Assembly (NCBI RefSeq): GCF_014212055.1
Contig: NZ_JACJVO010000031.1
Span: 62,001 to 126,000, forward strand
Length of the DNA stretch: 64,000 nucleotides
Direction of reading: 5' to 3'
Source of the DNA: Cohnella zeiphila
Lineage (GTDB): Bacteria; Bacillota; Bacilli; Paenibacillales; Paenibacillaceae
Part shown: in pieces, positions 47,973 to 56,396 of the stretch
Layout of the letters: every line of letters begins with the position of its first letter
Position numbering within the stretch: the stretch's first letter is position 1
Program-made: the position numbers and the translations under genes
Notes under the pieces: generated by a model
Seen by the model: only the letters and a program-made list of their open reading frames with translations
Told to the model about the DNA's origin: nothing
Databases searched by the model: none

Positions 47973-49255
47973 ACGTTCCGTTCGATCAGCTGCTCCCGTC
48001 TCGGACCGACGGATACGGTCGCGATGCGCACGCCGGTGGCCGATTCGATCCATTCTACGTACCGTCTCGCCTGTTCGGGCAAGTCTTCATATCTTCTCGT
48101 CCGGGATATATCGCAGCGCCACCCGGGCAGGCGCGACAGGACCGGCTTGGCCGCGAACAGTCGGCCCGTGGACGGGAACCGGTCCACGATGCGGCCGTCA
48201 GCCAGCTCATAGGCCGTGCACACGGGAATCTCGTCCAGGTAACCAAGCACGTCCAGGTTGGTGAGCGCCGCTTCGGTCGCTCCCTGAACGAAGCATCCGT
48301 ACCGCGTGGCGACGGCATCGAACCAACCTACCCGCCTGGGCCGGCCCGTCAATGCGCCGTACTCCTCGGCGTCGCCGCCTCTCGACCGCAGCTCCTCCGC
48401 ATCCGCCCCTTCCAGCTCCGTCACGAACGGCCCGGCTCCCACGCAGCTGGAATACGCCTTGACCACGGCGATGACTCGAGCGATCGCCGCCGCGGGCAAT
48501 CCCGCCCCGACCGAAGCGTGCCCGGCCAGCGTGGAAGACGAAGTGGAGAACGGATAGATGCCGTGATCGGGATCGCGCAGCGCCCCGAGCTGCCCTTCGA
48601 GCAGGATCGATTCTCCGTTCCGGTCCGCCTCCCGCAGCAGCTCCGTCGTGTCGCATACGTAAGGAGCCAAGCGATCAGCCTCCTGCCGCAGCGTAACCAG
48701 CAGTTCGTCCGGATCGATCGGCGGATGTCCGTAGAGATGCTGTAGCAGAACGTTCTTCGGAACGAGCAGCCGCTCCAGCCTCGTACGGAGCCGCGCCGGC
48801 TCGAATAAGTCCGACACTTGAATGCCGAGCTTCGCCTGCTTATCGGCGTAGAACGGCGCAATTCCCCGCTTGGTCGAGCCGAACCCGTCCGCTCCCAGCC
48901 GGCCCTCCTCCAATTCGTCCAGCAAGCGGTGCACGCCGAGCACCACCTGAGCCCGCTCGGATACGAACAGCCTCGGTTTGGGCACCCCGCGATCCGCCAA
49001 CGCCTGCAATTCCCGCAGCATCATTTCCGTATCGAGCGCAACCCCGGGCCCCAGCACGTTCGTCACATCGGGATAGAAAACCCCTGAGGGCAGCATATGC
49101 AGCGCGAACTTCCCATATGGATTCAGGATGGTATGTCCGGCGTTGCTCCCTCCTTGGAACCGTACGACATAGGACGATGTCGCGGCGAGCGCGTCGGTCA
49201 TTTTCCCCTTGCCTTCGTCTCCCCAATTGGCTCCCACAATCGCGGTTACCGTCAT
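47969..49255 (-). CDS. purA: Divergent adenylosuccinate synthetase (PurA-like)
   Basis: A 428-residue PurA-type GTP-dependent ligase. WGDEGKGK with the catalytic Asp, FQGGSNAGHT, LHMLPSGVFYPDVTNVLGPG, TKRGIAPFYADK and RYEDLPEQARRYVEWIE are recognisable. Two normally strongly conserved segments differ: EGQLG stands where EGAQG is usual, and KAYSSCVGAGPF where KAYSTRVGAGPF is usual. ATG 49255 after GGAGG. It is divergent from a LysR regulator rather than in a purine operon, so it may be a paralogue with altered use. Standard reaction: IMP + Asp + GTP to adenylosuccinate. Confidence 0.88.
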   Translation of the reverse strand: MTVTAIVGANWGDEGKGKMTDALAATSSYVVRFQGGSNAGHTILNPYGKFALHMLPSGVFYPDVTNVLGPGVALDTEMMLRELQALADRGVPKPRLFVSERAQVVLGVHRLLDELEEGRLGADGFGSTKRGIAPFYADKQAKLGIQVSDLFEPARLRTRLERLLVPKNVLLQHLYGHPPIDPDELLVTLRQEADRLAPYVCDTTELLREADRNGESILLEGQLGALRDPDHGIYPFSTSSSTLAGHASVGAGLPAAAIARVIAVVKAYSSCVGAGPFVTELEGADAEELRSRGGDAEEYGALTGRPRRVGWFDAVATRYGCFVQGATEAALTNLDVLGYLDEIPVCTAYELADGRIVDRFPSTGRLFAAKPVLSRLPGWRCDISRTRRYEDLPEQARRYVEWIESATGVRIATVSVGPRREQLIERNV

Positions 49256-49365
49256 CGACTTCCGCCTCCAGCACTTGTATTTTGGCTTCGGCCTCAGTAT
49301 AGTGCTACAATTGTCATAAATAAAATTGATATTAATAATGATCACCATAAAATGAGGTAATGGCT

Positions 49366-50250
49366 ATGAACATCGGCGTCGATCTGGAATGGTATCGCGT
49401 CTTCTACTGGATCGCCAAGACCGGAAGCGTGACGGGAGCGGCGGCGAGGCTGCATATCACGCAGCCGGCGGTCAGCCACACCATCAAGCGGTTGGAGGAG
49501 CGGCTCGGCGGCTCCTTGTTTTTTCGCACGTCCAAAGGGGTCCGGTTGACCGCGGAAGGAGAGACGCTGCTGCGCTATGTCGAGCAGGCCTTCGCCAGCG
49601 TCAGCATGGGCGAGAAGGCCGTCGCGGACATGCACGATCTTCAAAGCGGGGAGATTCATATCGGGGCGAGCGACACGCTGTGCAAGTATTATCTGCTGCC
49701 TTATCTCGAGCGGTTCCATGAGCAATACCCGAAGATTCGCATCCACGTCACGAACCGGACGACGCCGGAGACGCTATCGCTGCTGAAGGACGGGAAAATC
49801 GACTTCGGCATCGTCAGCCTGCCCGCGGCCGACCCGCAAGCGGAATTCCGGACGAGCTCCGCCATCCGGATGTGCCTCGTCGGAGGCAAACGGTATGAAC
49901 GGCTGGCGGAAGAAGGCCTGTCTCTCGGCGATCTGGAGCGATACCCGCTGCTGCTGCTGGAGAAGGGCGCGGGCACCCGCGCATTCCTTGACGACTACGC
50001 GGCCCGCTACCGGGCGGTTCTCGCTCCGGAATTCGAGCTGGGCAGCATCGACCTGCTGGCGCAGTTCGCGATGCGCGGCTTCGGCCTGGCCTTCGTCATT
50101 CGCGACTACGTGACCGAGGAGCTGGAGGACGGCCGGCTGTTCGAAATCCCGCTGAGCCCGACGCTGCCGGAGCGCCAGATCGGAATCGCCGCTCTTCGGG
50201 GGGCTCCCCTGTCCGCCGCGGCCAAAGCGATGCTGGAGATGCTGCCTTGA
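49366..50250 (+). CDS. LysR family transcriptional regulator
   Basis: A 294-residue LTTR. Residues about 5-65 are the winged HTH (FYWIAKTGSVTGAAARLHITQPAVSHTIKRLEERLGGSLF), the remainder is the periplasmic-binding-like effector domain (EIHIGASDTLCKYYLLPYLERF). ATG 49366 with GAGG eight bases before it; ATG 49360 is too close. Divergent from the purA-like gene; the intergenic region contains TTGATATTAATAATGATCA (about 49331-49349), a T-rich dyad compatible with a LysR T-N11-A site. The effector is unknown; a purine-related signal would fit the neighbour. Confidence 0.91.
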   Translation: MNIGVDLEWYRVFYWIAKTGSVTGAAARLHITQPAVSHTIKRLEERLGGSLFFRTSKGVRLTAEGETLLRYVEQAFASVSMGEKAVADMHDLQSGEIHIGASDTLCKYYLLPYLERFHEQYPKIRIHVTNRTTPETLSLLKDGKIDFGIVSLPAADPQAEFRTSSAIRMCLVGGKRYERLAEEGLSLGDLERYPLLLLEKGAGTRAFLDDYAARYRAVLAPEFELGSIDLLAQFAMRGFGLAFVIRDYVTEELEDGRLFEIPLSPTLPERQIGIAALRGAPLSAAAKAMLEMLP

Positions 50251-50276
50251 GGCGGGCCGATCGAAGCTATGTATCG

Positions 50277-50316
50277 GGACCGTTCCGACGCCTGTCGGAC
50301 GGCGCCGGAACGGTCC
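50277..50316. terminator. Bidirectional stem-loop between LysR and hypothetical gene
   Basis: GGACCGTTCCG pairs with CGGAACGGTCC, with an inner stem, between convergent stops at 50250 and 50325. No long T tract. Confidence 0.55.
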
Positions 50317-50324
50317 TTGCAAGG

Positions 50325-50687
50325 TTAGAAAGTGATAATCGTACCGCTAACGGTAACGGCGCCCAAGCCGATATTCCGGATGCGGAGCCTGAACGTGCCT
50401 GCCGGAACAATGAAGCGCAATACTTCGATCCGGGTGCCGACGAGCGTTACGCTGTTGGTGACCGGAAGGCCGGTGACGGCGTTCACGATTTGATAGTTGA
50501 CCCGGGGAATTTCCCTGCTGCCGGCCGCAGGGCGCTGGCTGACGACGACTTCCCCGCCTAAAAAGTCAAAGGTCCTGAAGGCGCCCGTCACAACGGTCCG
50601 GCCGGGAAAGATAACCGGGAACCGGAACACGACCAGCCTGCGAATGGAGGTGCGGGAGCGGCCGCGAGACAATTTCAACGAACCCAA
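50325..50687 (-). CDS. Small beta-rich hypothetical protein
   Basis: About 120 residues if it starts at the TTG 50687 (AGGGGGGTGA upstream); an ATG at 50708 has no ribosome site. The protein is rich in Val, Thr, Arg and hydrophobic alternation, with a C-terminal beta pattern (VTLVGTRIEVLRFIVPAGTFRLRIRNIG). No recognised domain; resembles spore-surface or exosporium-type small proteins only in composition. Stands alone between the LysR end and a gene remnant. Low confidence in function, moderate in being coding. Confidence 0.6.
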   Translation of the reverse strand: MGSLKLSRGRSRTSIRRLVVFRFPVIFPGRTVVTGAFRTFDFLGGEVVVSQRPAAGSREIPRVNYQIVNAVTGLPVTNSVTLVGTRIEVLRFIVPAGTFRLRIRNIGLGAVTVSGTIITF

Positions 50688-50825
50688 AAAATTCACCCCC
50701 CTGTCCATGCGGATGGGTTATGTTATGTGAGCGCTTCTTGTTCAGATTGGACAGGTGTGGAGGGGACGGGGGAAATGAGGCCCCATTTGTTCGAAAAGGG
50801 ACCCCGGGGGTCCCTCGCTCTTAAG

Positions 50826-51077
50826 TTACAATGGCAGAATTGGGGTAACGGCGACCGACCTGGGCGAAAAGCCTGCCGCGAGATTCGCCGCCACCGACTG
50901 GCTGGCCGTATCGATGACGGTTACCGCGTTGATGACCTGGGAGGAAACGTAGGCAAGCCTGCCGTCGGAGGTGACCGAGACGGACACCGGTCGGCCGGGG
51001 GTCGGAATATCGGTCAGCACTTCGTTCGTAAACGTATGGATGACCGTTACGGAATTGAATATTGATTGATCAATCAC
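50826..51077 (-). pseudogene. Remnant of a YVTN beta-propeller protein gene
   Basis: A fragment of about 80 codons with two propeller-repeat units (VTVIHTFTNEVLTDIPTPGRPVSVSV and VTVIDTASQSVAANLAAGFSPRSVAVTP) and nothing before or after. Complete YVTN proteins have six or more units. It begins abruptly at the TetR-type palindrome (51063-51076), so its N-terminus is derived from the junction sequence. A GC-rich hairpin (50797-50815) lies just after it. Looks like the leftover of a deletion. Confidence 0.6.
51063..51076. promoter_or_regulatory. TGATTGATCAATCA palindrome at the 3' end of the NmrA gene
   Basis: A perfect 14-base dyad that overlaps the stop codon of the NmrA-type gene and matches the operators at 52073-52088 and 52115-52132 in core sequence TTGATYGRTCAA. 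Confidence 0.6.
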
Positions 51078-52048
51078 TTCCTTGCAGACAAAACGTTTTT
51101 TTGCTGCATAGCGCGGACGGTTGCGGAGATCCCCGCTTCGAACGGCGTCGCCCGGGGCGGGCCGATCCTCCGTTCGTACTTCTCCCCGCTAAGCACTACC
51201 GGGTCCTCGGTCAAATACAGCATCTCGAGCACTTCCCTCATCACCGGCACACCCATGCCGAGAAGGGCGAGCCCTACTCGCTTCAGCGGGATGACCGGCT
51301 TGGCGCGGCCGCTCGCCCGCCGGGCCAAACGGACGATCTCCCGGCCCGAGATCAAGCCGGCGCCCGGTATATTCCAGTTCTGACCGAACGCATCATCCCT
51401 GCCGGCCAGCTCCACGATCATGGCGGCCGCGTCCGGCAAGTAGACGAACTCGCGCGGCACCTTCATATTGCCGATGAAAAAGGCCGTCTTGCCCGCCGCG
51501 ATCGCTTCGAGCGTCGAACCGAGATAGGACGCCTCGTTGGCCGTCGGGCCGTAATAATCCGGCAGCCGGGCGATCAGCGTTCTCGCCCGCGTCCACCGCG
51601 GATCGAACAGCATATGCTCGAAGGCAAGCCTTACCTTGCCCTTCCTCGTATGCGGCTGCTTCGGATGGTCCTCGGTTACCCGCTCCGTCTGCCTTCTTCC
51701 ATAGGGGTAAATGCCGTCGACCGCGACCACCTTCAGCCCGAGCCGATCGGCGGCTGCCATGACCGATTCTCCAAGCGGAATCAGCTTGCTCGCCATTTCA
51801 TGGTACGGAACGTTCGCGCAGTGGAACAGGACGTCCGTTCCTTCCGCGGCCGAAGCCACGTCGTCCGGGCGAAACGCGTCTCCGACCGCGAGCGTCAGGG
51901 CTTCGGGCCTCCCCAATCTGTCCGCAAGCTGCTCCAGCTTCCGTCGGGACCGGCCGAAGGCGACCGTGCGGATGCCTCTTCCGACCAGTTCCTCCGTAAC
52001 CGCCGCTCCCGTTCCTCCCGTCGCTCCAACGACGATTGCCTTTTCCAT
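51074..52048 (-). CDS. NmrA-like/atypical SDR NAD(P)-binding protein
   Basis: A 324-residue extended SDR. The coenzyme loop GATGGTGAAVTEELV near residue 8 is the NmrA/atypical type; DVLFHCANVPY follows. The YGRRQTERV near residue 120 and EFVYLPDAAAMIVEL later are typical. ATG 52048 with GAGAGGTGAC upstream. Directly downstream of a TetR gene with two operators between them, so a TetR-controlled oxidoreductase. Substrate is not recognised; epimerase-like or ketone reductase possibilities. Confidence 0.85.
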   Translation of the reverse strand: MEKAIVVGATGGTGAAVTEELVGRGIRTVAFGRSRRKLEQLADRLGRPEALTLAVGDAFRPDDVASAAEGTDVLFHCANVPYHEMASKLIPLGESVMAAADRLGLKVVAVDGIYPYGRRQTERVTEDHPKQPHTRKGKVRLAFEHMLFDPRWTRARTLIARLPDYYGPTANEASYLGSTLEAIAAGKTAFFIGNMKVPREFVYLPDAAAMIVELAGRDDAFGQNWNIPGAGLISGREIVRLARRASGRAKPVIPLKRVGLALLGMGVPVMREVLEMLYLTEDPVVLSGEKYERRIGPPRATPFEAGISATVRAMQQKNVLSARK

Positions 52049-52072
52049 ATTCGGTCACCTCTCGCTTAAATT

Positions 52073-52088
52073 GTGATTGATCAATTAC
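52073..52088. promoter_or_regulatory. TetR-type operator before the NmrA gene, site 1
   Basis: GTGATTGATCAATTAC is symmetrical with one mismatch; it lies 25 bases before the NmrA start and overlaps its likely -10 region. Confidence 0.68.
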
Positions 52089-52114
52089 TAACTTGAAACC
52101 AATATAACACCCGT

Positions 52115-52132
52115 TTATTGATTGGTCAATAA
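52115..52132. promoter_or_regulatory. TetR-type operator, site 2
   Basis: TTATTGATTGGTCAATAA is an inverted repeat with a single central mismatch; about 40 bases from site 1, upstream of the NmrA promoter and after the TetR stop. Confidence 0.68.
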
Positions 52133-52156
52133 CTCAACCTGAAAAACCTTCCGCGT

Positions 52157-52678
52157 TCATTTTTCCATCAACTCGGGCATGCCCAAAGCCGCGGAAACGT
52201 TGCACAGCATCCCCCTCGCCAGAAATAGCATCGTGCGCTCCTCGGCATTCGGTAATTCCGCTCTGCAGAAGGAATCGAGCACGATTCGGCGAACCTCTCC
52301 AAATCCGTTGCGCATCGCTTCCCGGATGACGTCTTCCCCGATCGTCTGAGCTTGCATTTGCAGGAAAACCTCGTTCCGATGGGATTGCAGAATGTCTTCG
52401 TAGGCCTTGGTCAGAGCCGTCTCCAGCCGTTCCGGCGCGGCAGATTCCGCCACTTTGCGGAACGCGTCGGCAACTCTCGTCCACGAAGCTTCCAGCGCCG
52501 CCAGCAGCAGCTCCTCCTTGGTCGAGAAGAACCGGAACACGTACGGCTGCGAGATGTTTGCCCTCTGCGCCACTTGCGCCGTCGTCGCCCTGAAGTACCC
52601 GGTCTCCGCAAACACCTCGATGGCCGCCGATATAATCTCCGATTTGCGGTTTACCGCGATCGATTCCGATTTGGCCAT
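52157..52678 (-). CDS. TetR family transcriptional regulator (NmrA-associated)
   Basis: A 173-residue repressor starting at ATG 52678 (GGGAGAA upstream); the in-frame extension is spurious. HTH: TTAQVAQRANISQPYVFRFFSTKEELLLAAL. Helical C-terminal domain with an AKAYEDILQSHRNEVFLQ stretch. A related half-symmetrical site (GTGATGGATCAATTT, 52705-52719) precedes it, and two operators precede the NmrA gene, so it likely controls itself and the oxidoreductase. Confidence 0.92.
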   Translation of the reverse strand: MAKSESIAVNRKSEIISAAIEVFAETGYFRATTAQVAQRANISQPYVFRFFSTKEELLLAALEASWTRVADAFRKVAESAAPERLETALTKAYEDILQSHRNEVFLQMQAQTIGEDVIREAMRNGFGEVRRIVLDSFCRAELPNAEERTMLFLARGMLCNVSAALGMPELMEK

Positions 52679-52704
52679 GGTTCTCCCGCCTCGCTTGATG
52701 GTTA

Positions 52705-52719
52705 GTGATGGATCAATTT
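52705..52719. promoter_or_regulatory. Putative auto-operator of the NmrA-linked TetR gene
   Basis: GTGATGGATCAATTT resembles the operators at 52073 and 52115 (TTGATTGATCAA core) with two mismatches; 27 bases before the TetR start. Confidence 0.5.
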
Positions 52720-52854
52720 TAGTATGAGTATATCGGTTAGGGCGCGGCCTTGCAACTTCCGCAGCGCACTCGTGCCGACCAAAAGACCGCGACAGTCCGC
52801 CCGCAGGCGGACCCGCACGGTCCAAATGTCCGCTCGGCTCGTACCGATCGGCCA

Positions 52855-53757
52855 TTATCGATGCAGCGCATATCGATTCGCCTTGCTTAGACGGCGAACG
52901 GTCTGCACCTCTTCTTCCGTGAGCGGCGGCGCGTCCGCGGCGGCAAGGTTCTGCAGCAGCTGCTCGCGGGAGCTCGCGCCGGGGATGGCGACGGCTACCG
53001 CCGGATGGCTGAGCGAGTAGCGTATGGCCAGCTGCGTCAGGCTGCGCCCTTCGCTTGTCAGCTGTCCCAGCCGTTCGCGAAGCGAAATGAGCTCCTCCAG
53101 CTCGTAATCCGGCACGCCTTTGACCGGCTCGCGACGAGCCGCCAGCGCTCCGCCGGCCAAGGGCCCCCTCGCAATGACGCCGATCCCTTTCTCCCGGAGC
53201 AAAGGAAGCACCTCCTCCTCCGCCCGCCGATCCACGATGCTGTAGGCGTTCATGACGCTCGCGATCGCGGAGCGCGCGGCATATTCCCGGATGACGTTGG
53301 GGCGGATCGAAGAGATTCCGTACTCCCGGATGACGCCCTCCCGCTTCAACTGCTCGAACGCTTCGATCGTCTCGTCGATGGGGTCGTCGATCGTCCCTCC
53401 GTGCAGCTGGTAGAGATCGATGTAGTCCGTGCCGAGCCGGCGCAAGCTATCCTTGACCGCCGACAGAATGTACGTCTTGGACGGATCCCATACCCATCCG
53501 TCTTGTCCGGGAATGCGCCGGTTGCCCGCCTTCGTGGCCAGCACCACCCGGTCGCGCCGCCCCCGGATCGCTTCGCCGACCCATTCCTCGTTGCGTCCGC
53601 CGTCGTACAGATCGGCGGTGTCGAGGAAGTTGACGCCCCGCTCCAGCGCCTCGTGAACAAGCGCAACCGCCTTCCGTTCCTCCGTCCCCAGCGACATGCA
53701 GCCGAGTCCGATCTCTCCGACGATCAGATCGGATCGGCCCAGACGGTTCATTTTCAT
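52855..53757 (-). CDS. Aldo/keto reductase
   Basis: A 300-residue AKR with the catalytic tetrad visible: Asp (FLDTADLYD), Tyr (DLYDGG), Lys (LATKAGN) and His (YQLHGG). NADPH-binding end: GVIARGPLAGGALAA and VAIPGASSREQLLQNL. ATG 53757; two bases after the start the protein reads MNRLGRSDL, so ATG 53751 is possible. Substrate unknown. Directly downstream of a PaaX-type gene by about 50 bases but likely independent. Confidence 0.92.
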   Translation of the reverse strand: MKMNRLGRSDLIVGEIGLGCMSLGTEERKAVALVHEALERGVNFLDTADLYDGGRNEEWVGEAIRGRRDRVVLATKAGNRRIPGQDGWVWDPSKTYILSAVKDSLRRLGTDYIDLYQLHGGTIDDPIDETIEAFEQLKREGVIREYGISSIRPNVIREYAARSAIASVMNAYSIVDRRAEEEVLPLLREKGIGVIARGPLAGGALAARREPVKGVPDYELEELISLRERLGQLTSEGRSLTQLAIRYSLSHPAVAVAIPGASSREQLLQNLAAADAPPLTEEEVQTVRRLSKANRYALHR

Positions 53758-53808
53758 GCAAGATCAACTCCCGCTTATGAATGTGGTGCGACTGCCGGTG
53801 CAGACGGA

Positions 53809-54615
53809 TCACTCGTGCAAGAAACGGGCGACGAATGCGCGATAGGAGGAGCGAACCGGAATGGCGTTCGCCAGCCGGACCAAGATCTCCTGCATCTCCC
53901 GCAAACATGCTCTTCCGAGCCAATCCTCCTCCAGCAGCTCCTCCGGCAGCATCGGATCGCTAAGGCTCAAATCCGCGACCAGTTCGCCCAGCTCCAGAAA
54001 CCGAACGAACAAGTTCAACCCATCGTCCGGCTCGTCGAACAGCGGGGCGATCGCCGGCCGGAATTCGGTGCGGAGCCAATCGATCTTGACCCGATAGACC
54101 TCATTCAGCTCGTCCAAACGCCATATTTGTCTCGCTTGGCGAGACGCAGGGGCCCCGTGAACGAAAACTCCCCTCGCTAGGGTCACGCGGCCTTGCAAGC
54201 CGTAGTTTTCCGCGACACGAAGGATTTCCCCCGCGTAATCCCATGGCGAGACATAAACGCTCTTGTACATCGCTCCGAATCCGAGCTGCAGCAGATCGTT
54301 CCTGAACGAATCGCGCTTCTTGCGCTCAGATTCCGGCACCTCAAAGAGAACGCTCAGCCACTGGCCGTCCCAGCGTTTGTCGAGCAAGAGCGGCTTTCGG
54401 TTGATCGTGTTCATGAAATCGAGACCCGGCTGCGTAATCGAATAAGAAGAGCGCTCGGGCGATAAAACGTAGCCGTCCTTCTTCAACCGTGCGAGCGCAT
54501 TCCGGATGACTTGATGGTCGATGCCCCGTTTTTCGTAAATCTCAACGAGTTGCCTTACATCGATGCTTGCAGCGGAGGAGAGAAGGAACAGCAGCTGCTT
54601 CTCCAACGACAACAA
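53809..54615 (-). CDS. PaaX family transcriptional regulator
   Basis: A 268-residue protein with an N-terminal winged HTH (VIRNALARLKKDGYVLSPERSSYSIT), a central PaaX fold (about residues 90-180) and a C-terminal helical domain. Starts with TTG at 54615 or 54612, near AGGGGGAG. It is divergent from the metal-dependent hydrolase gene, with an inverted repeat (54693-54704) between them. Family relatives repress phenylacetate or aromatic catabolism genes, none of which is here, so the target is likely the neighbouring hydrolase/transporter genes. Confidence 0.85.
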   Translation of the reverse strand: MLSLEKQLLFLLSSAASIDVRQLVEIYEKRGIDHQVIRNALARLKKDGYVLSPERSSYSITQPGLDFMNTINRKPLLLDKRWDGQWLSVLFEVPESERKKRDSFRNDLLQLGFGAMYKSVYVSPWDYAGEILRVAENYGLQGRVTLARGVFVHGAPASRQARQIWRLDELNEVYRVKIDWLRTEFRPAIAPLFDEPDDGLNLFVRFLELGELVADLSLSDPMLPEELLEEDWLGRACLREMQEILVRLANAIPVRSSYRAFVARFLHE

Positions 54616-54692
54616 GACGTCTCCCCCTTTTATCGTTCAAATAAATGCGGAGGCAATTGACAGAATAAGTCTATTGATTATAATATAAAAAA

Positions 54693-54704
54693 CAACGTTC
54701 GTTG
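54693..54704. promoter_or_regulatory. Inverted repeat CAACGTTCGTTG between PaaX and hydrolase genes
   Basis: Perfect 5+2+5 dyad, adjoining TATAAT-like sequence (about 54679-54684) and 31 bases before the hydrolase ATG. Position suggests a PaaX operator. Confidence 0.55.
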
Positions 54705-54734
54705 CATAAATTATTATAAGAGGAGATCCGCGCC

Positions 54735-55424
54735 ATGCATATTCGATTTCACGGCCATTCCTGTGTCCAGTTGACGTCGGTGACACATTCCGTTCTCATC
54801 GATCCTTTTGTCACCCCGAACCCGGCTGCCGTTACGAAAGTGGAGGACATTCGCGTTCAGTACGTTCTGCTGACTCACGGTCATGATGATCATATCACCG
54901 ATGCGGTTTCCGTTGCAAAAGGAAATAACGCTCCGATCATCGCGGTAGAGGAGCTGGCCGAGCTCCTGGAAGGGCAAGGAGCCGAGACGGAAGCTATGCA
55001 CGCGGGGGGCGATTGGGTTTTCCCGTTCGGACGCGTTTATCTGACGCAAGCCACCCATACCTCATCCGTGCGCAAAGCGGACGGACAACGGCTTTACGCC
55101 GGGGTTCCCGTCGGTTTCGTCGTCGAAATGGAAGACAAGGTCGTTTATCACGCCGGGGATACGGGGCTGTTCGGGGATATGCGATGGATTGGCGAGCGAT
55201 TCGGGATCGACGTTGCCTTTCTGCCGATCGGGGGCCGGTTCACGATGGGACCGGACGATGCGTTGCAGGCCGCGGAATGGCTCCGCGCCCGGCATGTCGT
55301 TCCGATTCATTACGGAACGTTCCCTTCCATCCGCCAAGACGGGGAGAGCTTTATACGGAAGCTGGCCGGCAAGGGAATCGCGGGAACGGAGATGAAGCCG
55401 GGGGACGAATGGGAAATGCGCTAG
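54735..55424 (+). CDS. UPF0173-type metal-dependent hydrolase (MBL fold)
   Basis: A 229-residue metallo-beta-lactamase-fold protein. The metal ligand motif is LLTHGHDDHITDA and a later His in HAGDTGLFGDM plus IHYGTFP completes the set, as in the UPF0173/YtkL family. Start ATG 54735 with AGAGGAG. Followed at 30 bases by a transporter gene. Activity unknown (hydrolysis of an ester or nucleotide suspected); divergent PaaX likely controls it. Confidence 0.9.
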   Translation: MHIRFHGHSCVQLTSVTHSVLIDPFVTPNPAAVTKVEDIRVQYVLLTHGHDDHITDAVSVAKGNNAPIIAVEELAELLEGQGAETEAMHAGGDWVFPFGRVYLTQATHTSSVRKADGQRLYAGVPVGFVVEMEDKVVYHAGDTGLFGDMRWIGERFGIDVAFLPIGGRFTMGPDDALQAAEWLRARHVVPIHYGTFPSIRQDGESFIRKLAGKGIAGTEMKPGDEWEMR

Positions 55425-55453
55425 CGGATTGCACATGAAAGGAAGGGTCGACG

Positions 55454-56374
55454 ATGTCCATCTTCTATACGTTTTATCACATTATGTTCCCTATCTTGGT
55501 TCCGATCGGAATCGGCGCTCTTCTTCATCGGCGGTTTAAGTTCGAATTAAGCAGCTTCTCCAAGCTCATATTGAACTATTACGTTCCCGCGCTCGCATTC
55601 GTCAAAATCTACGAATCGAAGCTGTCGTTCGGGCTGGTCGCCTCCGTGTTCGGTTTCCTGCTCCTGCAATTCGCCGCCGTCGTGTCCGTCGGCTATGGAA
55701 TCAGCCGCGTCATGGACTACTCCAAACCGATGACCGCCAGCTTCTCCAACAGTGTCTGTCTGACGAACAACGGCAACGTGGGCATTCCCGTCAACGCTTT
55801 GGCTTTTAAGCAAGACGCCTTCGCGATGTCCGTTCAGGTCATCGTGGTTGTCTTCGAGCTGTTCACCACGTTTACTTTCGGACTCGTGAATGCCAGCAAA
55901 GCGACCGCAGGACTTAAGGGCGCTTTGGCGCAATTCGCGAAGATGCCGGTCCTTTACGCGATCGCAGTCGGCGTATTGCTGCAAATATGTCGCATTCAAC
56001 TTCCCGAACCGATCGTGACGCCGCTGGATCAGATCGCCTCCGGCATGCTCTCTTTCGCGCTTGTATCGATCGGCGCCCAGCTCGCTTCGGCGAAGCTGCA
56101 GCTGAACACCTCGGCCGTTCTGCTGAGCAGCCTCGTACGCCTGGTTATCTCGCCGGCATGCGCCTTCGCATTCATCCAATTGCTCCATCTCCACGGGATC
56201 GCGGCGCAGGCATTGATGATCGCCAGCGCGATTCCGACATCGCGCAACAGCGCGGCTCTTGCGCTCGAGTACGGCAACGAGCCCGCCTTCGCCGCCCAGG
56301 CCGTGCTCGTCTCCATGCTGCTCGGCAGCGTCACGCTTACCGTTGTCGTCGATCTGGCCATGCGGCTGTTCTGA
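55454..56374 (+). CDS. AEC family (auxin efflux carrier) permease
   Basis: A 306-residue membrane protein with ten hydrophobic segments and the AEC-type fold; the middle contains NNGNVGIPVNALAF as in this family. Starts at ATG 55454 with AAAGGAAGGG upstream, 29 bases after the hydrolase stop, so the two may be co-transcribed. AEC transporters move malonate, malate or other organic acids. Substrate unknown. Confidence 0.9.
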   Translation: MSIFYTFYHIMFPILVPIGIGALLHRRFKFELSSFSKLILNYYVPALAFVKIYESKLSFGLVASVFGFLLLQFAAVVSVGYGISRVMDYSKPMTASFSNSVCLTNNGNVGIPVNALAFKQDAFAMSVQVIVVVFELFTTFTFGLVNASKATAGLKGALAQFAKMPVLYAIAVGVLLQICRIQLPEPIVTPLDQIASGMLSFALVSIGAQLASAKLQLNTSAVLLSSLVRLVISPACAFAFIQLLHLHGIAAQALMIASAIPTSRNSAALALEYGNEPAFAAQAVLVSMLLGSVTLTVVVDLAMRLF

Positions 56375-56396
56375 CCGTCAAGGTCCAAGCCGCGAA

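Noticed and set aside
47969..49255. PurZ (2-aminoadenine synthesis) identity for the purA-like gene
   Set aside because: PurZ enzymes lack the catalytic Asp in the first loop; here GDEGKGK is intact, and no phage 2-aminoadenine genes are near.
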